Assembly (NCBI GenBank): GCA_943789355.1
Contig: CALSTU010000004.1
Location: 434,001-498,000 of the forward strand
DNA: 64,000 nucleotides
Source: UBA7430 sp002478765
GTDB lineage: Bacteria; Bacteroidota; Bacteroidia; Flavobacteriales; UBA7430
Direction of reading: 5' to 3'
Part shown: one piece after another, positions 18,731 through 26,239 of the stretch
Layout of the letters: each line of letters starts with the position of its first letter
Numbering within the stretch: the stretch's first letter is position 1
Position numbers and translations under genes: made by a program
Notes under the pieces: generated by a model
Database searches by the model: none
Seen by the model: only the letters and a program-made list of their open reading frames with translations
What the model was told of the DNA's origin: nothing

Positions 18731-19408
18731 TTAAAAGTTTAGGTCGATAATCAATTCGAACTCATCATAAATCATTTTGTCGCCTAGTGATTTGAAAATA
18801 CTCCCGGAACCATATTCGATTCCAAATTTAGTACGATCTATTTTCATAGATGATGTCGCTTTGTTTCCGTAAAGAGAAGTGATGAATTCAATTTTTTCGG
18901 TTTTCCCCTTGATACTTAAGTCTGCTTTTACCTGGTATGAGGTTGCATCTATTTTGGATACTTTAGTTATGTTTAATGTAGATTCAGTGTATTGGTCGGT
19001 GCCAAAAAAATCAGCAGACTTGAGGTGTCCCTCTAGTTTAGATTTATATTCTCCAGAAAGGTCTGTACAGGTCATGCTTTGCATGTCTACGACAAAGTTA
19101 CCACCCACCAGTTCATCTTCGTTAAAGATTAAGGTTCCAGAGTCTAAGGAAATCAGCCCTTCATGAGCTCCTGTCACTTTGAAGCCTTTCCATACAATCT
19201 TTGCATCTTTAACTTTAACGTCTCCGTCCAGCGTATTTGCAAAACTCTGAAATGAGAAAAGAGCCAAACCAATGAAGATTGCAGAAACTATACTTTTCAT
19301 GTATTTATTTCGGCCCTCATTTGCATGCGAGCCATCACAATTACCGTTTGGATCTTTTGTTTTACCACATGCACATTGTCCGGATCTTGCTGATCTTAAA
19401 TTTTTCAT
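18731..19408 (-). CDS. YceI-family exported protein with an N-terminal CDGSH-like extension
   Basis: The frame encodes 225 residues from ATG 19408. Residues 37-225 are a normal YceI protein: signal peptide MKSIVSAIFIGLALFSFQSF from 37, then the lipocalin-like fold (VWKGFKVTGAHEGLISLDSG). YceI proteins bind isoprenoid lipids such as quinone precursors in the periplasm. Residues 1-36 precede the signal peptide and carry CACGKTKDPNGNCDGSH, close to the [2Fe-2S] CDGSH motif but with one extra residue. Translation could start at 19408 (fusion) or at 19300 (plain YceI). It is upstream of the pirin gene and divergent from hxlR-type regulator. Confidence 0.88.
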   Translation of the reverse strand: MKNLRSARSGQCACGKTKDPNGNCDGSHANEGRNKYMKSIVSAIFIGLALFSFQSFANTLDGDVKVKDAKIVWKGFKVTGAHEGLISLDSGTLIFNEDELVGGNFVVDMQSMTCTDLSGEYKSKLEGHLKSADFFGTDQYTESTLNITKVSKIDATSYQVKADLSIKGKTEKIEFITSLYGNKATSSMKIDRTKFGIEYGSGSIFKSLGDKMIYDEFELIIDLNF

Positions 19409-19439
19409 AATCTGTTTTGTTTTTATATATTAGTTTTAC

Positions 19440-19515
19440 AAAGTAACTAATAATAGTTTTAATAAGTTACTGTTACTTTATGGGAACTTTAAAAAACTAG
19501 TTAGTCACAAGTAAC
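19440..19515. promoter_or_regulatory. Repeated AAGTAAC/GTTACTT sites between yceI and the HxlR gene
   Basis: AAAGTAAC at 19440-19447 and GTTACTTT at 19472-19479 form an 8-bp inverted repeat; AGTTACT at 19465-19471 and AAGTAAC at 19509-19515 repeat the half-site. They lie in the divergent 122-bp intergenic region and are the best candidate operator for the HxlR regulator. No experimental operator is known to me for this sequence. Confidence 0.5.
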
Positions 19516-19530
19516 CGATGTTAAACCTTA

Positions 19531-19851
19531 ATGTACATAAAAATGGTTTGTCCAGTAGGCGTTTTCAATGAAAAACTAGGAGGTAAATGGAAGCTTGAGA
19601 TAATTTACCATCTTAGAAACCGAACCCTTCGATTTGGCCAATTGGCCGCAATCATAAATGGAATATCAAGAAAAGTCTTGACGGATCATTTAAAAGAAAT
19701 GGAAAAGGATCAACTAATTTATAGGAAGGCTTATAACGAAACACCTCCAAGAGTAGAATACTCTTTGACTCCAGCGGCTAAGGATTTAGACCCTTTATTA
19801 CAAAAATTAGGTGAGTGGGTGCAGAAGCATTATACGCCTGATACGGTATAG
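19531..19851 (+). CDS. HxlR-family transcriptional regulator
   Basis: A 106-residue winged-helix regulator: MVCPVGVFNEKLGGKWKLEI, LRFGQLAAIINGISRKVLTDHLKEM and PPRVEYSLTPAAKDL are HxlR/DUF24 hallmarks. The N-terminal Cys (C7) is at the position used for thiol-based sensing of electrophiles, quinones or hypochlorite in the Bacillus relatives YodB and HypR. An alternative start is M5 at 19543. It is divergent from yceI-pirin across a region with repeated half-sites, so it probably regulates those genes and itself. Confidence 0.92.
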   Translation: MYIKMVCPVGVFNEKLGGKWKLEIIYHLRNRTLRFGQLAAIINGISRKVLTDHLKEMEKDQLIYRKAYNETPPRVEYSLTPAAKDLDPLLQKLGEWVQKHYTPDTV

Positions 19852-19871
19852 CTTAATCGAAAAGATCATTC

Positions 19872-19903
19872 AAAAAAAACCCTTCATACTGAAGGGTTTT
19901 TTT
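19872..19903. terminator. Bidirectional terminator between the HxlR and DUF3127 genes
   Basis: ACCCTTC / GAAGGGT stem with A run before and T run after; convergent genes on both sides can share it. Confidence 0.9.
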
Positions 19904-19917
19904 GAATTGTTTATTTC

Positions 19918-20277
19918 TTAGAAAGGAAGATCATCCTCAGGGCTCGCTGGCGCTACTGGCTCTGCATTTGGCATGTCGGTTGGTTGCATTGCCTCAACTT
20001 TTTGGATTCTCCAAGCATCTAATGTGTTAAATACTTTAACTTCAGCTGATGGATCTTTCTGCCACTCTCTACCGCGCAAATTGAAGAAAACTTCAACTTT
20101 GTCTCCAGTGCTAAATTGGTCAACCAAATTGGTTTTGTCTTGTACCAATTGAAACATCAATACTTGCGGGTATTGCTCTTCAGTTTCAATGACAAATTCT
20201 CTTTTCTTAAAGCGGTCGCTAATGACTTGCTCGTCATGAATACGCTTTACTTTTCCTTCTACAGATAAGTTACTCAT
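19918..20277 (-). CDS. DUF3127 protein with SSB-like acidic tail
   Basis: A 119-residue protein matching the DUF3127 family of Bacteroidota: MSNLSVEGKVKRIHDEQVIS, then REFVIETEEQYPQVLMFQ and GDKVEVFFNLRGREW, a beta-rich OB-like pattern over ~1-90. A flexible Pro/Ala region (~95-112) leads to the C-terminus PEDDLPF, which looks like the SSB tip (DDIPF) that recruits replication and repair proteins. A single-stranded nucleic acid role is inference. It starts right next to the stop of the flavin reductase gene on the same strand, 1 nt apart. Confidence 0.82.
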   Translation of the reverse strand: MSNLSVEGKVKRIHDEQVISDRFKKREFVIETEEQYPQVLMFQLVQDKTNLVDQFSTGDKVEVFFNLRGREWQKDPSAEVKVFNTLDAWRIQKVEAMQPTDMPNAEPVAPASPEDDLPF

Positions 20278-20278
20278 T

Positions 20279-21181
20279 TTATACGCGGTTTAGTTTATCA
20301 ATTAATAATGTACTCCAAGCTTCAGCTATTTTATTCTTTTCTAAAAGCTCTTTGGCATGCAAGTGTAATTCTTCTCTAGCTTCTTCATCATCGGTCGTGG
20401 TATGAAGAATGTGTGCGATATCGGTATTTTCTTTGTATTTGCTTACATCTTCTGTCGTGGGAAGTTTTTCAACACCCGCTAGTTTTGCCAAATCATTTCC
20501 TGATAAGATAAAACTATTGAGAATACGTTTTGGAAGGCCGTCGAACCCAATTCCCTTTTTGGACCCGGGTTTTTCTACTTTAAAAATGGACTCTCCCGAA
20601 GCTCTACAGTACCAGTTTCCACCCATACGACCCACGAGGTCAATTTTGTGAGGATCAATTTGCTTATTTGTATCAAGAACGTGCTCGGAGATGTGGATTT
20701 TCACAATCTCGCAAATCACCAAATTCCCTGCGCCACCTTCGTTGCCCATAGATATTATGTCTTGAACGACACACTCCAACTGAACGGGAGACTCTTTTAC
20801 TCTTAAGGGTTTCACCTTTTCTGATGGCACAGGAGTAAATCCGCTTTTAGTAAACTCGTTCACTCCTTTACTAAAATCAGCACTGGACAGAGACATTTGC
20901 TCAACAATATTATACGACACAAGGTTTATAACAACCTCCTTGGTTTTTGAGGCATTTTCAAGCGTGTGTTTCGTGCTATTGTCTCTAGATCTTCTAGACG
21001 GAGAAAAAATGGCTATTGGTGGGTTAGCACTGAAGACATTAAAGAAAGAGAAAGGGCTTAAATTAGGCCTTTCATTTTCGTCAATAGTACTCGCCAGAGC
21101 AATAGGACGTGGCCCTACGGAACCCATTAAATATCCGTGTAATTCTTTGGTGTTTAGTTCTTTTGGATCTATTGTAAGCAT
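20279..21181 (-). CDS. Flavin reductase-like, FMN-binding split-barrel protein
   Basis: A 300-residue protein; residues ~15-190 form a flavin reductase-like split barrel: GSVGPRPIALASTIDENERPNLSPFSFFNVFSANPP-type region (seen in parts), RDNSTKHTLEN for phosphate binding, and FTKSGFTPVPSEKV. The C-terminal ~100 residues are an extension (KRILNSFILSGNDLAKLAG) seen in the Bacteroidota members. It probably binds FMN in the cytoplasm; the electron partner is unknown. It is followed by the DUF3127 gene and preceded by its own promoter. Confidence 0.85.
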   Translation of the reverse strand: MLTIDPKELNTKELHGYLMGSVGPRPIALASTIDENERPNLSPFSFFNVFSANPPIAIFSPSRRSRDNSTKHTLENASKTKEVVINLVSYNIVEQMSLSSADFSKGVNEFTKSGFTPVPSEKVKPLRVKESPVQLECVVQDIISMGNEGGAGNLVICEIVKIHISEHVLDTNKQIDPHKIDLVGRMGGNWYCRASGESIFKVEKPGSKKGIGFDGLPKRILNSFILSGNDLAKLAGVEKLPTTEDVSKYKENTDIAHILHTTTDDEEAREELHLHAKELLEKNKIAEAWSTLLIDKLNRV

Positions 21182-21200
21182 ATGGTCTTTATGAAGTTAA

Positions 21201-21231
21201 CAAATGTAAGTATTTGGGGCTTGTTGTGCAA
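21201..21231 (-). promoter_or_regulatory. Promoter of the flavin reductase/DUF3127 genes
   Basis: On the minus strand TACATTTG (21208-21201) with TTG (21231-21229) 20 nt upstream; leader of about 15 nt to ATG 21181. Confidence 0.6.
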
Positions 21232-21262
21232 TATGAAAAAAAGAATAAAACTGATTATTTCA

Positions 21263-21293
21263 TTGCCTAAGATGAAAATAGTTATAAATTTGC
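21263..21293 (+). promoter_or_regulatory. Promoter of tRNA-Leu
   Basis: TAAATTTGC at 21285-21293, the same -7 box as the tRNA-Gln gene, with TTG at 21263-21265, 19 nt upstream. Confidence 0.7.
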
Positions 21294-21330
21294 AACCGCA
21301 TGAGTAAAAAAGCACTCGTGTGGTTTACCG

Positions 21331-21412
21331 GCGGATATGGTGGAATTGGTAGACACGCTAGATTTAGGATCTAGTGCCGTGAGGTGTGTGGGTTCGACTC
21401 CCTCTATCCGCA
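21331..21412 (+). tRNA. tRNA-Leu (anticodon TAG)
   Basis: A class II tRNA of 82 nt: acceptor GCGGATA/TATCCGC, anticodon stem CTAGA/TCTAG with loop TTTAGGA (anticodon TAG), a short variable arm GTGCCGTGAGGTGT-like region, and T arm GTGGG-TTCGACT-CCCTC with one mismatch-tolerant end. Discriminator A at 21412; CCA not encoded. Confidence 0.95.
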
Positions 21413-21414
21413 CT

Positions 21415-21443
21415 AAGCTCACTTTAATAAAGTGAGCTTTTTT
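21415..21443 (+). terminator. Terminator after tRNA-Leu
   Basis: AAGCTCACTTT / AAAGTGAGCTT with a 3-nt loop and a T run. It directly follows the tRNA. Confidence 0.88.
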
Positions 21444-21657
21444 ATGTGAATTATTTTGTAGTTCTCTTTTGTCTAAGAACTTTGTTTTTAAATACTTATG
21501 TATTTTAAGTTGGTTTTTAATCAAAATCATTAGAGTAAATTTAACCCGAAATGATTCCTATGTTTAATAAAAGAAGATGACTTTATAGTTTCAGTTGATT
21601 GCTGAACTTGAAAGCATGTTCTGATCAGAAATTTAATTTTCTGAAAACTCGTTGAAA

Positions 21658-22905
21658 ATGAAAGTTTTTAAATTTGGTGGTGCTTCGGTAAAAGATGCTG
21701 AAAGCGTAAAAAATGTTGCAAGAATCCTTACAAAGTATAAGGATGATAAACCCTTGGTTGTAATTTCTGCCATGGGGAAAATGACCAATGCACTCGAAGA
21801 AGTGGCTCGCGCATTTTATTTAAAACAAGACGATGTTTTTGATAAATTGAATTTCGTTAAAGATTTTCACAGCGATTTTTTGAAAGAGTTGTTCGATGAG
21901 AGTCATCCTGTTTTTGACGTCGTTTCAAATTTGTTGTTAGAAATAGAATGGGCCTTAGAGAATGAGCCCCGTCCTAACTATCCATTTGAATACGATCAAA
22001 TTGTTTCTGTAGGAGAACTTCTCTCAACGACGATTGTGAGTGCCTACCTAAAAGAAATAGGAATCGATAACGATTGGTTGGATGCAAGAGATGTTATAAA
22101 GACGGACAACAAGCATCAGTCCGCAATCATCAATTGGGATCTCACAACCTCATGCATTAAAGATAAAGTAAACACCAATCGCCTAACCATTACCCAAGGT
22201 TTTATCGGTTGTACTTCTGAAAACTTTACCACAACTTTGGGTAGAGAAGGTTCGGATTATAGTGCGGCGATATTTGCTACGGTTTTAGAAGCAAAAAAAC
22301 TAGTCATTTGGAAAGATGTCATTGGTGTTTTACATGCGGACCCTCGTTATTTTGAGGATGCTAAAAAAGTAGAAAAACTATCTTTCCAAGAGGCTATTGA
22401 ATTGGCTTTCTATGGTGCGTCAGTTATTCACCCGAAGACGCTACAACCATTGAAGCGTAACCGTATTCCTTTACAGGTTCGCTCATTTATAGATCTAAAC
22501 GAGAAAGGAACTTGGGTTGCTGAGGATGAAGCAACTTTCCCAGAAACATCGTTCTATATTTTGAAGAAAAACCAAACGCTGTTATCTATCTCAGCAAGTG
22601 ACTTAGATTTCATCGTTGAGAATCACCTTTCCGAAGCATTTTTAACGCTGGCGAAATACAATGCGAAAGTGAACTTGGTGCAAAACTCGGCTGTATCTTG
22701 TTATTTTGCTTTAGATGTCGATGATTTACAGATTGATGCTCTTGTAGAAGAACTTTCAAAAGACTTTAGGGTGAAGTGTGTTCGCGGTTTGGATTTGATG
22801 ACGGTTCGTCACTACAAAAATGAAGAAGTGGATAAAATCCTAGAAGGTAAAGACGTCTTGCTGACTCAAAAGAATAAGACTACAATTCAGGTCTTACACA
22901 AATAG
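21658..22905 (+). CDS. lysC: Aspartate kinase
   Basis: A 415-residue monofunctional aspartate kinase: first step from aspartate to lysine, threonine, methionine and diaminopimelate. The start is ATG 21658 (MKVFKFGGASVKDAES); a TTG two codons upstream is less likely. The kinase domain (~1-280) shows KFGGAS for ATP binding, TLGREGSDYSAA and the KDVIGVLHADPR loop; the C-terminal ~120 residues look like ACT regulatory domains (LLSISASDLDFI ... VNLVQNSAVSC). No leader peptide or lysine riboswitch was evident in the 214-nt gap before it. It is convergent with comF. Confidence 0.92.
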   Translation: MKVFKFGGASVKDAESVKNVARILTKYKDDKPLVVISAMGKMTNALEEVARAFYLKQDDVFDKLNFVKDFHSDFLKELFDESHPVFDVVSNLLLEIEWALENEPRPNYPFEYDQIVSVGELLSTTIVSAYLKEIGIDNDWLDARDVIKTDNKHQSAIINWDLTTSCIKDKVNTNRLTITQGFIGCTSENFTTTLGREGSDYSAAIFATVLEAKKLVIWKDVIGVLHADPRYFEDAKKVEKLSFQEAIELAFYGASVIHPKTLQPLKRNRIPLQVRSFIDLNEKGTWVAEDEATFPETSFYILKKNQTLLSISASDLDFIVENHLSEAFLTLAKYNAKVNLVQNSAVSCYFALDVDDLQIDALVEELSKDFRVKCVRGLDLMTVRHYKNEEVDKILEGKDVLLTQKNKTTIQVLHK

Positions 22906-22938
22906 GCTCCCTTTACTGCGGTATATTCGCGCTAAAAA

Positions 22939-23607
22939 TCATGCTTTCGCAAGGGTAATTACGGAACAGTCACAAAGGATTTTTCTTTGAATGGTTTTTA
23001 TACAAGCTTCAATGGTTGCTCCTGTTGTAAATACATCATCGACCAAAAGTAGGTGTTTGTTTTTGATAGATGGTTCATTTTTGAACGCAAAGGCATTCTC
23101 CACATTTTCCCATCGCTCTAGTCGATTTTTGTTGGTTTGACTTTCGGTAAATTCTTTTCGAATCAAACAGTCCGATACAATAGGGATACTTGTTTTATTC
23201 CTTATGCCTTGGGCAATTAGGAGGCATTGGTTAAATCCACGAGTTTTCATTTTTTTTGGGTGCAAGGGCACTGGAACGATGTAGTCTATTTTTTTGAAAA
23301 ATGATTTCCCTAATTTAATTGCAAGCTGTTCTGCCAGAATAACAGCGAGTTTTCTTCGTTTGTGGTATTTTATCGAATGCAGTGCTTTTTGCATACCTTC
23401 TTTTTTGTTGTAGTCGTTTAAATAGGCGCCAGAAATTATTTTAAGTCGCCCCCTCAAAGCATTTTTTAGATCGGAACAATTTGCTTCTGACTCAAAGATG
23501 AGTTCATTTTCACAGGCTAAGCACAATTCATCAATGGGGGTTGTGAGTGTTTTTGAACATGCACCACAATATTTTGGGAAGAATAAATGAATGAGATCTG
23601 TTAGCAT
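22939..23607 (-). CDS. comF: ComF-family amidophosphoribosyltransferase-like protein
   Basis: A 222-residue ComF protein: an N-terminal double-CXXC zinc motif (CGACSKTL at 15-22 and CLACE at 29-33), then a phosphoribosyltransferase fold with YIVPVPLHPKKMKTRGFNQC and the PRPP loop LLLVDDVFTTGAT near residue 185. In competent bacteria ComF helps handle incoming single-stranded DNA; in Bacteroidota its role is not well settled. It is 35 nt downstream of the ABC ATPase gene. Confidence 0.9.
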   Translation of the reverse strand: MLTDLIHLFFPKYCGACSKTLTTPIDELCLACENELIFESEANCSDLKNALRGRLKIISGAYLNDYNKKEGMQKALHSIKYHKRRKLAVILAEQLAIKLGKSFFKKIDYIVPVPLHPKKMKTRGFNQCLLIAQGIRNKTSIPIVSDCLIRKEFTESQTNKNRLERWENVENAFAFKNEPSIKNKHLLLVDDVFTTGATIEACIKTIQRKILCDCSVITLAKA

Positions 23608-23642
23608 TATATCTAAAGAATGATCGTATTGATTTGTGTTTT

Positions 23643-25370
23643 TTATGAATGCATGCTTTTACCCGGTATGGCATTTATGAGTTTTTGAGTATACTTAGAT
23701 TTTGCCTTTTCAAAGAGTTCTTCTGAAAATGCTTCTTCTTCGACAATCCCATCATTTAGGACAACGATTCGATCACAAAAGTGCTTGACCACGCTCAGGT
23801 CATGAGAGATGAATATATAACTTAATGAAAAGAGTTCTTTCAACTCGTTAAGCAGGTTAAGTACTTGGGCTTGTACAGAAACATCCAATGCTGAAACCGA
23901 CTCGTCACAGATAAGTATTTCAGGCTCTAAAGCTAGAGCTCGGGCAATTCCTATTCGTTGTTTTTGCCCTCCTGAAAATTCGTGTGGATAACGTCTGAAA
24001 TGCTCAGCTTTAAGACCTGTTTTTTCTAGTAGATCTATGGCTTTTTGTTTTCTTTCATGGTGATTAGCTCCGATTTGGTGTATCTGCATGACCTCAGTGA
24101 TGATGTCACCAATCTGCATTTTTGGGTTCAGAGCACTCGCCGGGTCTTGAAAAATCATTTGTATCTTTTTTCTGAAACGCAAAGGATTTTTTTTGAGTAG
24201 CCATTGAACCTTTTCACCCTGATATAAAATACTGCCAGCACTTGGTTTCTCGAGCTGTATGATACACTTGCTCAGTGTGCTTTTGCCACAGCCAGATTCT
24301 CCTACAATCCCTAGGCTTTCTCCTTTAAAGAGTTTTAGACTTACGGCATCTAAAGCTTTAATTTGAGTTCCTCGTTTCAGGAACCCCTTCTCTTCGTATA
24401 CCTTTGTGAGACCATTAATTTCCAAAAGAGGCTTATTTGTATAATAGGAAGCTCTTTTACGTTTTACATCATCAATATTTATTTCATTTTGAGCATAAAA
24501 GGTATCTAAGTTAAACTCAGAGTTGTCAATAAAGTCATTGACTGTGGTTAGGCTTTTAAGGTTTTTTTGAATGTCAGGTTTACAGGCTAAAAGTGCTTTT
24601 GTGTAGGGGTGTTCTGGGTTTTCAAAAAGTTCATTTTTTATTCTGTACTCTACAATTTCCCCTTCTTTCATGACGGCGACTTTGTCTGCTACATCTCTTA
24701 CCAATTCGATGTCATGACTAATGAATAGACATGCCATTTGATGTTTTTTCTGAAGTCTTTTGATGAGGTTTAAAACTTCTTTTTGTACCGTTACATCCAG
24801 TGCTGTTGTTGGTTCATCGGCAATGAGTATTTTCGGCTCACATGAGAGGGCCATGGCAATCATCACTCTTTGTTTTTGTCCTCCGGAAAGCTGATGAGGG
24901 TATGAGGAATAGATGCGTTCTGTGTCGTGAAGCTCAACAGATTCAAACCATTCCAAACAACGTTTTTTAATGGCTTTAGGCTCTAAATTTAGATGGGTTT
25001 GGATCGCCTCAGAAATTTGTTTTCCACAGGTCATGGACGGATTTAGTGCCGTCATGGGTTCTTGAAAAATCATGGCGATTTCTTTTGTTCGATAGCCCTG
25101 CATTTCTTTTTCGGACAAATTGTGAATTCCAATTTTTTCTTCCCCCTTTAGATACCAAATTTCGCCCTGGTCAATGTGTGATTTCATGTTTGGAATCAAT
25201 TGCATACTGGCCAGACTGGTAAGCGACTTCCCAGAACCCGACTCTCCTACCAAAGCCAACATCTCTCCCTGACGTAGAGATAAATTTACCGAATGCAGTA
25301 CTTGGGTTCGTTGTTCTCCTTCCCCAAAGGATATGGATAGGTTGTTTATATGTAGTAGTGTTTGACTGAT
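23643..25370 (-). CDS. Two-domain peptide-type ABC transporter ATPase with no canonical start codon
   Basis: A fused pair of OppD/OppF-like ATPases that would energise di/oligopeptide uptake. Domain 1: Walker A GESGSGKS, signature LSGGQKQRV, Walker B ILIADEP; domain 2: GESGCGKS, FSGGQKQRI, ILICDES, so the second has Ser after the Walker B Asp-Glu. Homology clearly extends upstream of the first in-frame ATG (25262), through SQTLLHINNLSISFGEGEQR and LHSVNLSLRQGE. Between the upstream stop (just beyond 25400) and 25262 there is no ATG, GTG or TTG. The natural start is probably ATC at 25370, exactly where homologues have Met-Ser, giving 575 residues. Otherwise the protein would start at 25262 without strand 1 of the first domain. 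No permease genes are adjacent. Confidence 0.8.
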   Translation of the reverse strand: MSQTLLHINNLSISFGEGEQRTQVLHSVNLSLRQGEMLALVGESGSGKSLTSLASMQLIPNMKSHIDQGEIWYLKGEEKIGIHNLSEKEMQGYRTKEIAMIFQEPMTALNPSMTCGKQISEAIQTHLNLEPKAIKKRCLEWFESVELHDTERIYSSYPHQLSGGQKQRVMIAMALSCEPKILIADEPTTALDVTVQKEVLNLIKRLQKKHQMACLFISHDIELVRDVADKVAVMKEGEIVEYRIKNELFENPEHPYTKALLACKPDIQKNLKSLTTVNDFIDNSEFNLDTFYAQNEINIDDVKRKRASYYTNKPLLEINGLTKVYEEKGFLKRGTQIKALDAVSLKLFKGESLGIVGESGCGKSTLSKCIIQLEKPSAGSILYQGEKVQWLLKKNPLRFRKKIQMIFQDPASALNPKMQIGDIITEVMQIHQIGANHHERKQKAIDLLEKTGLKAEHFRRYPHEFSGGQKQRIGIARALALEPEILICDESVSALDVSVQAQVLNLLNELKELFSLSYIFISHDLSVVKHFCDRIVVLNDGIVEEEAFSEELFEKAKSKYTQKLINAIPGKSMHS

Positions 25371-25382
25371 GGTTTTGTGTTT

Positions 25383-25417
25383 GGGATTGGAAGTTAAAGA
25401 TTAAAAGTTGGAAACTG
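25383..25417. repeat. Degenerate heptamer tandem repeat upstream of the ABC ATPase
   Basis: Five consecutive 7-mers on the plus strand: GGGATTG, GAAGTTA, AAGATTA, AAAGTTG, GAAACTG (rough consensus RAAGTTR). The array ends 13 nt before the presumed ATC start and fills the space where a promoter or start would be expected. Confidence 0.55.
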
Positions 25418-25458
25418 AAATAAATGATGGTGACGATTCGATGTTTTGAACGAATGAT

Positions 25459-26181
25459 TCAAAAACTAAAAGAAACTTGCTCGTCCTTAATGAGCTGATC
25501 ATTTCGGAATTTCATGAATATTTGTGCGGTCGCTAAAACGTCCTTTTCACAGTATTTAGCGATTCGTTTTAGATCATTTTGCTCCCAGTACACAGAACTT
25601 ACTTTACTTCCATCGATATCGACCTTCGGTGTAGGAATGTCCAGGATGGCACACAACAACTTGATGGAGGTGTAGTGTTTGTAATCCCCAAACTTCCAGA
25701 GTTCCATGGTGTCTAGATGTTGGATCTCCCAGGGCTTCTTGCCAGCAATTTGTAATATTGAGGGTAGGGGAATGCCGTGGATAATCATTCGTCTACAGAT
25801 ATAGGGGAAGTCGAATTCTTTTGCATTGTGCCCGCACAAAACCTGTTCTTTGTGATTGAAATATTTGCCATTGAGCATCTCTGCAAACTCTCCCAACACC
25901 AGAGCCTCATCGTGGTTGAAAAAGGAGCGCAGGCGAAAATTTTTCATGCCATCGGCATAATGAACAAAGCCTACTGATATGCATACAATTTTCCCAAATT
26001 CAGCCAGAATCCCGGCCCTTTCAGCATAAAAGTCTTTGGGCGTGATTTCCTCTTTGCGCTGCCATTTGGTTTTTTCAGCCCAAAGTGTTTGCATACTCTC
26101 GTTGAGCTCTTCGTATGTTGCTGTTCCGCTAACAGTCTCTATGTCAAGGAAAAGTATGTTTTGGATGTCTATCGCATTCAT
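25459..26181 (-). CDS. 3'-5' exonuclease, DEDDy type (DNA polymerase B exo-like)
   Basis: A 240-residue protein of the PolB exonuclease-like family (PF10108 type). The catalytic acids of the DEDD superfamily can be placed: FLDIET (D12, E14), GHNAKEFDFPYICRR (Asp), and the last motif YCEKDVLAT with Tyr four before Asp, giving the DEDDy form. It probably trims DNA or RNA ends in the cytoplasm; the cellular role is unknown. It is in line with the ABC ATPase gene, 88 nt away. Confidence 0.88.
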   Translation of the reverse strand: MNAIDIQNILFLDIETVSGTATYEELNESMQTLWAEKTKWQRKEEITPKDFYAERAGILAEFGKIVCISVGFVHYADGMKNFRLRSFFNHDEALVLGEFAEMLNGKYFNHKEQVLCGHNAKEFDFPYICRRMIIHGIPLPSILQIAGKKPWEIQHLDTMELWKFGDYKHYTSIKLLCAILDIPTPKVDIDGSKVSSVYWEQNDLKRIAKYCEKDVLATAQIFMKFRNDQLIKDEQVSFSF

Positions 26182-26239
26182 GATTAAATTATCTATGAGA
26201 ATCTATTTGGATATTTTATTTGTTGATTGTTGTATGATT

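Noticed and set aside
17814..21181. Defence island
   Set aside because: None of the genes between actF and tRNA-Leu has nuclease, helicase, reverse transcriptase or toxin features; the tRNA shows no flanking direct repeat or integrase.
21444..21657. Possible lysine riboswitch or leader peptide before aspartate kinase
   Set aside because: No L-box type structure, Lys- or Thr-rich ORF or terminator hairpin was seen; only a weak CAGAAA-type hairpin near 21624-21645.
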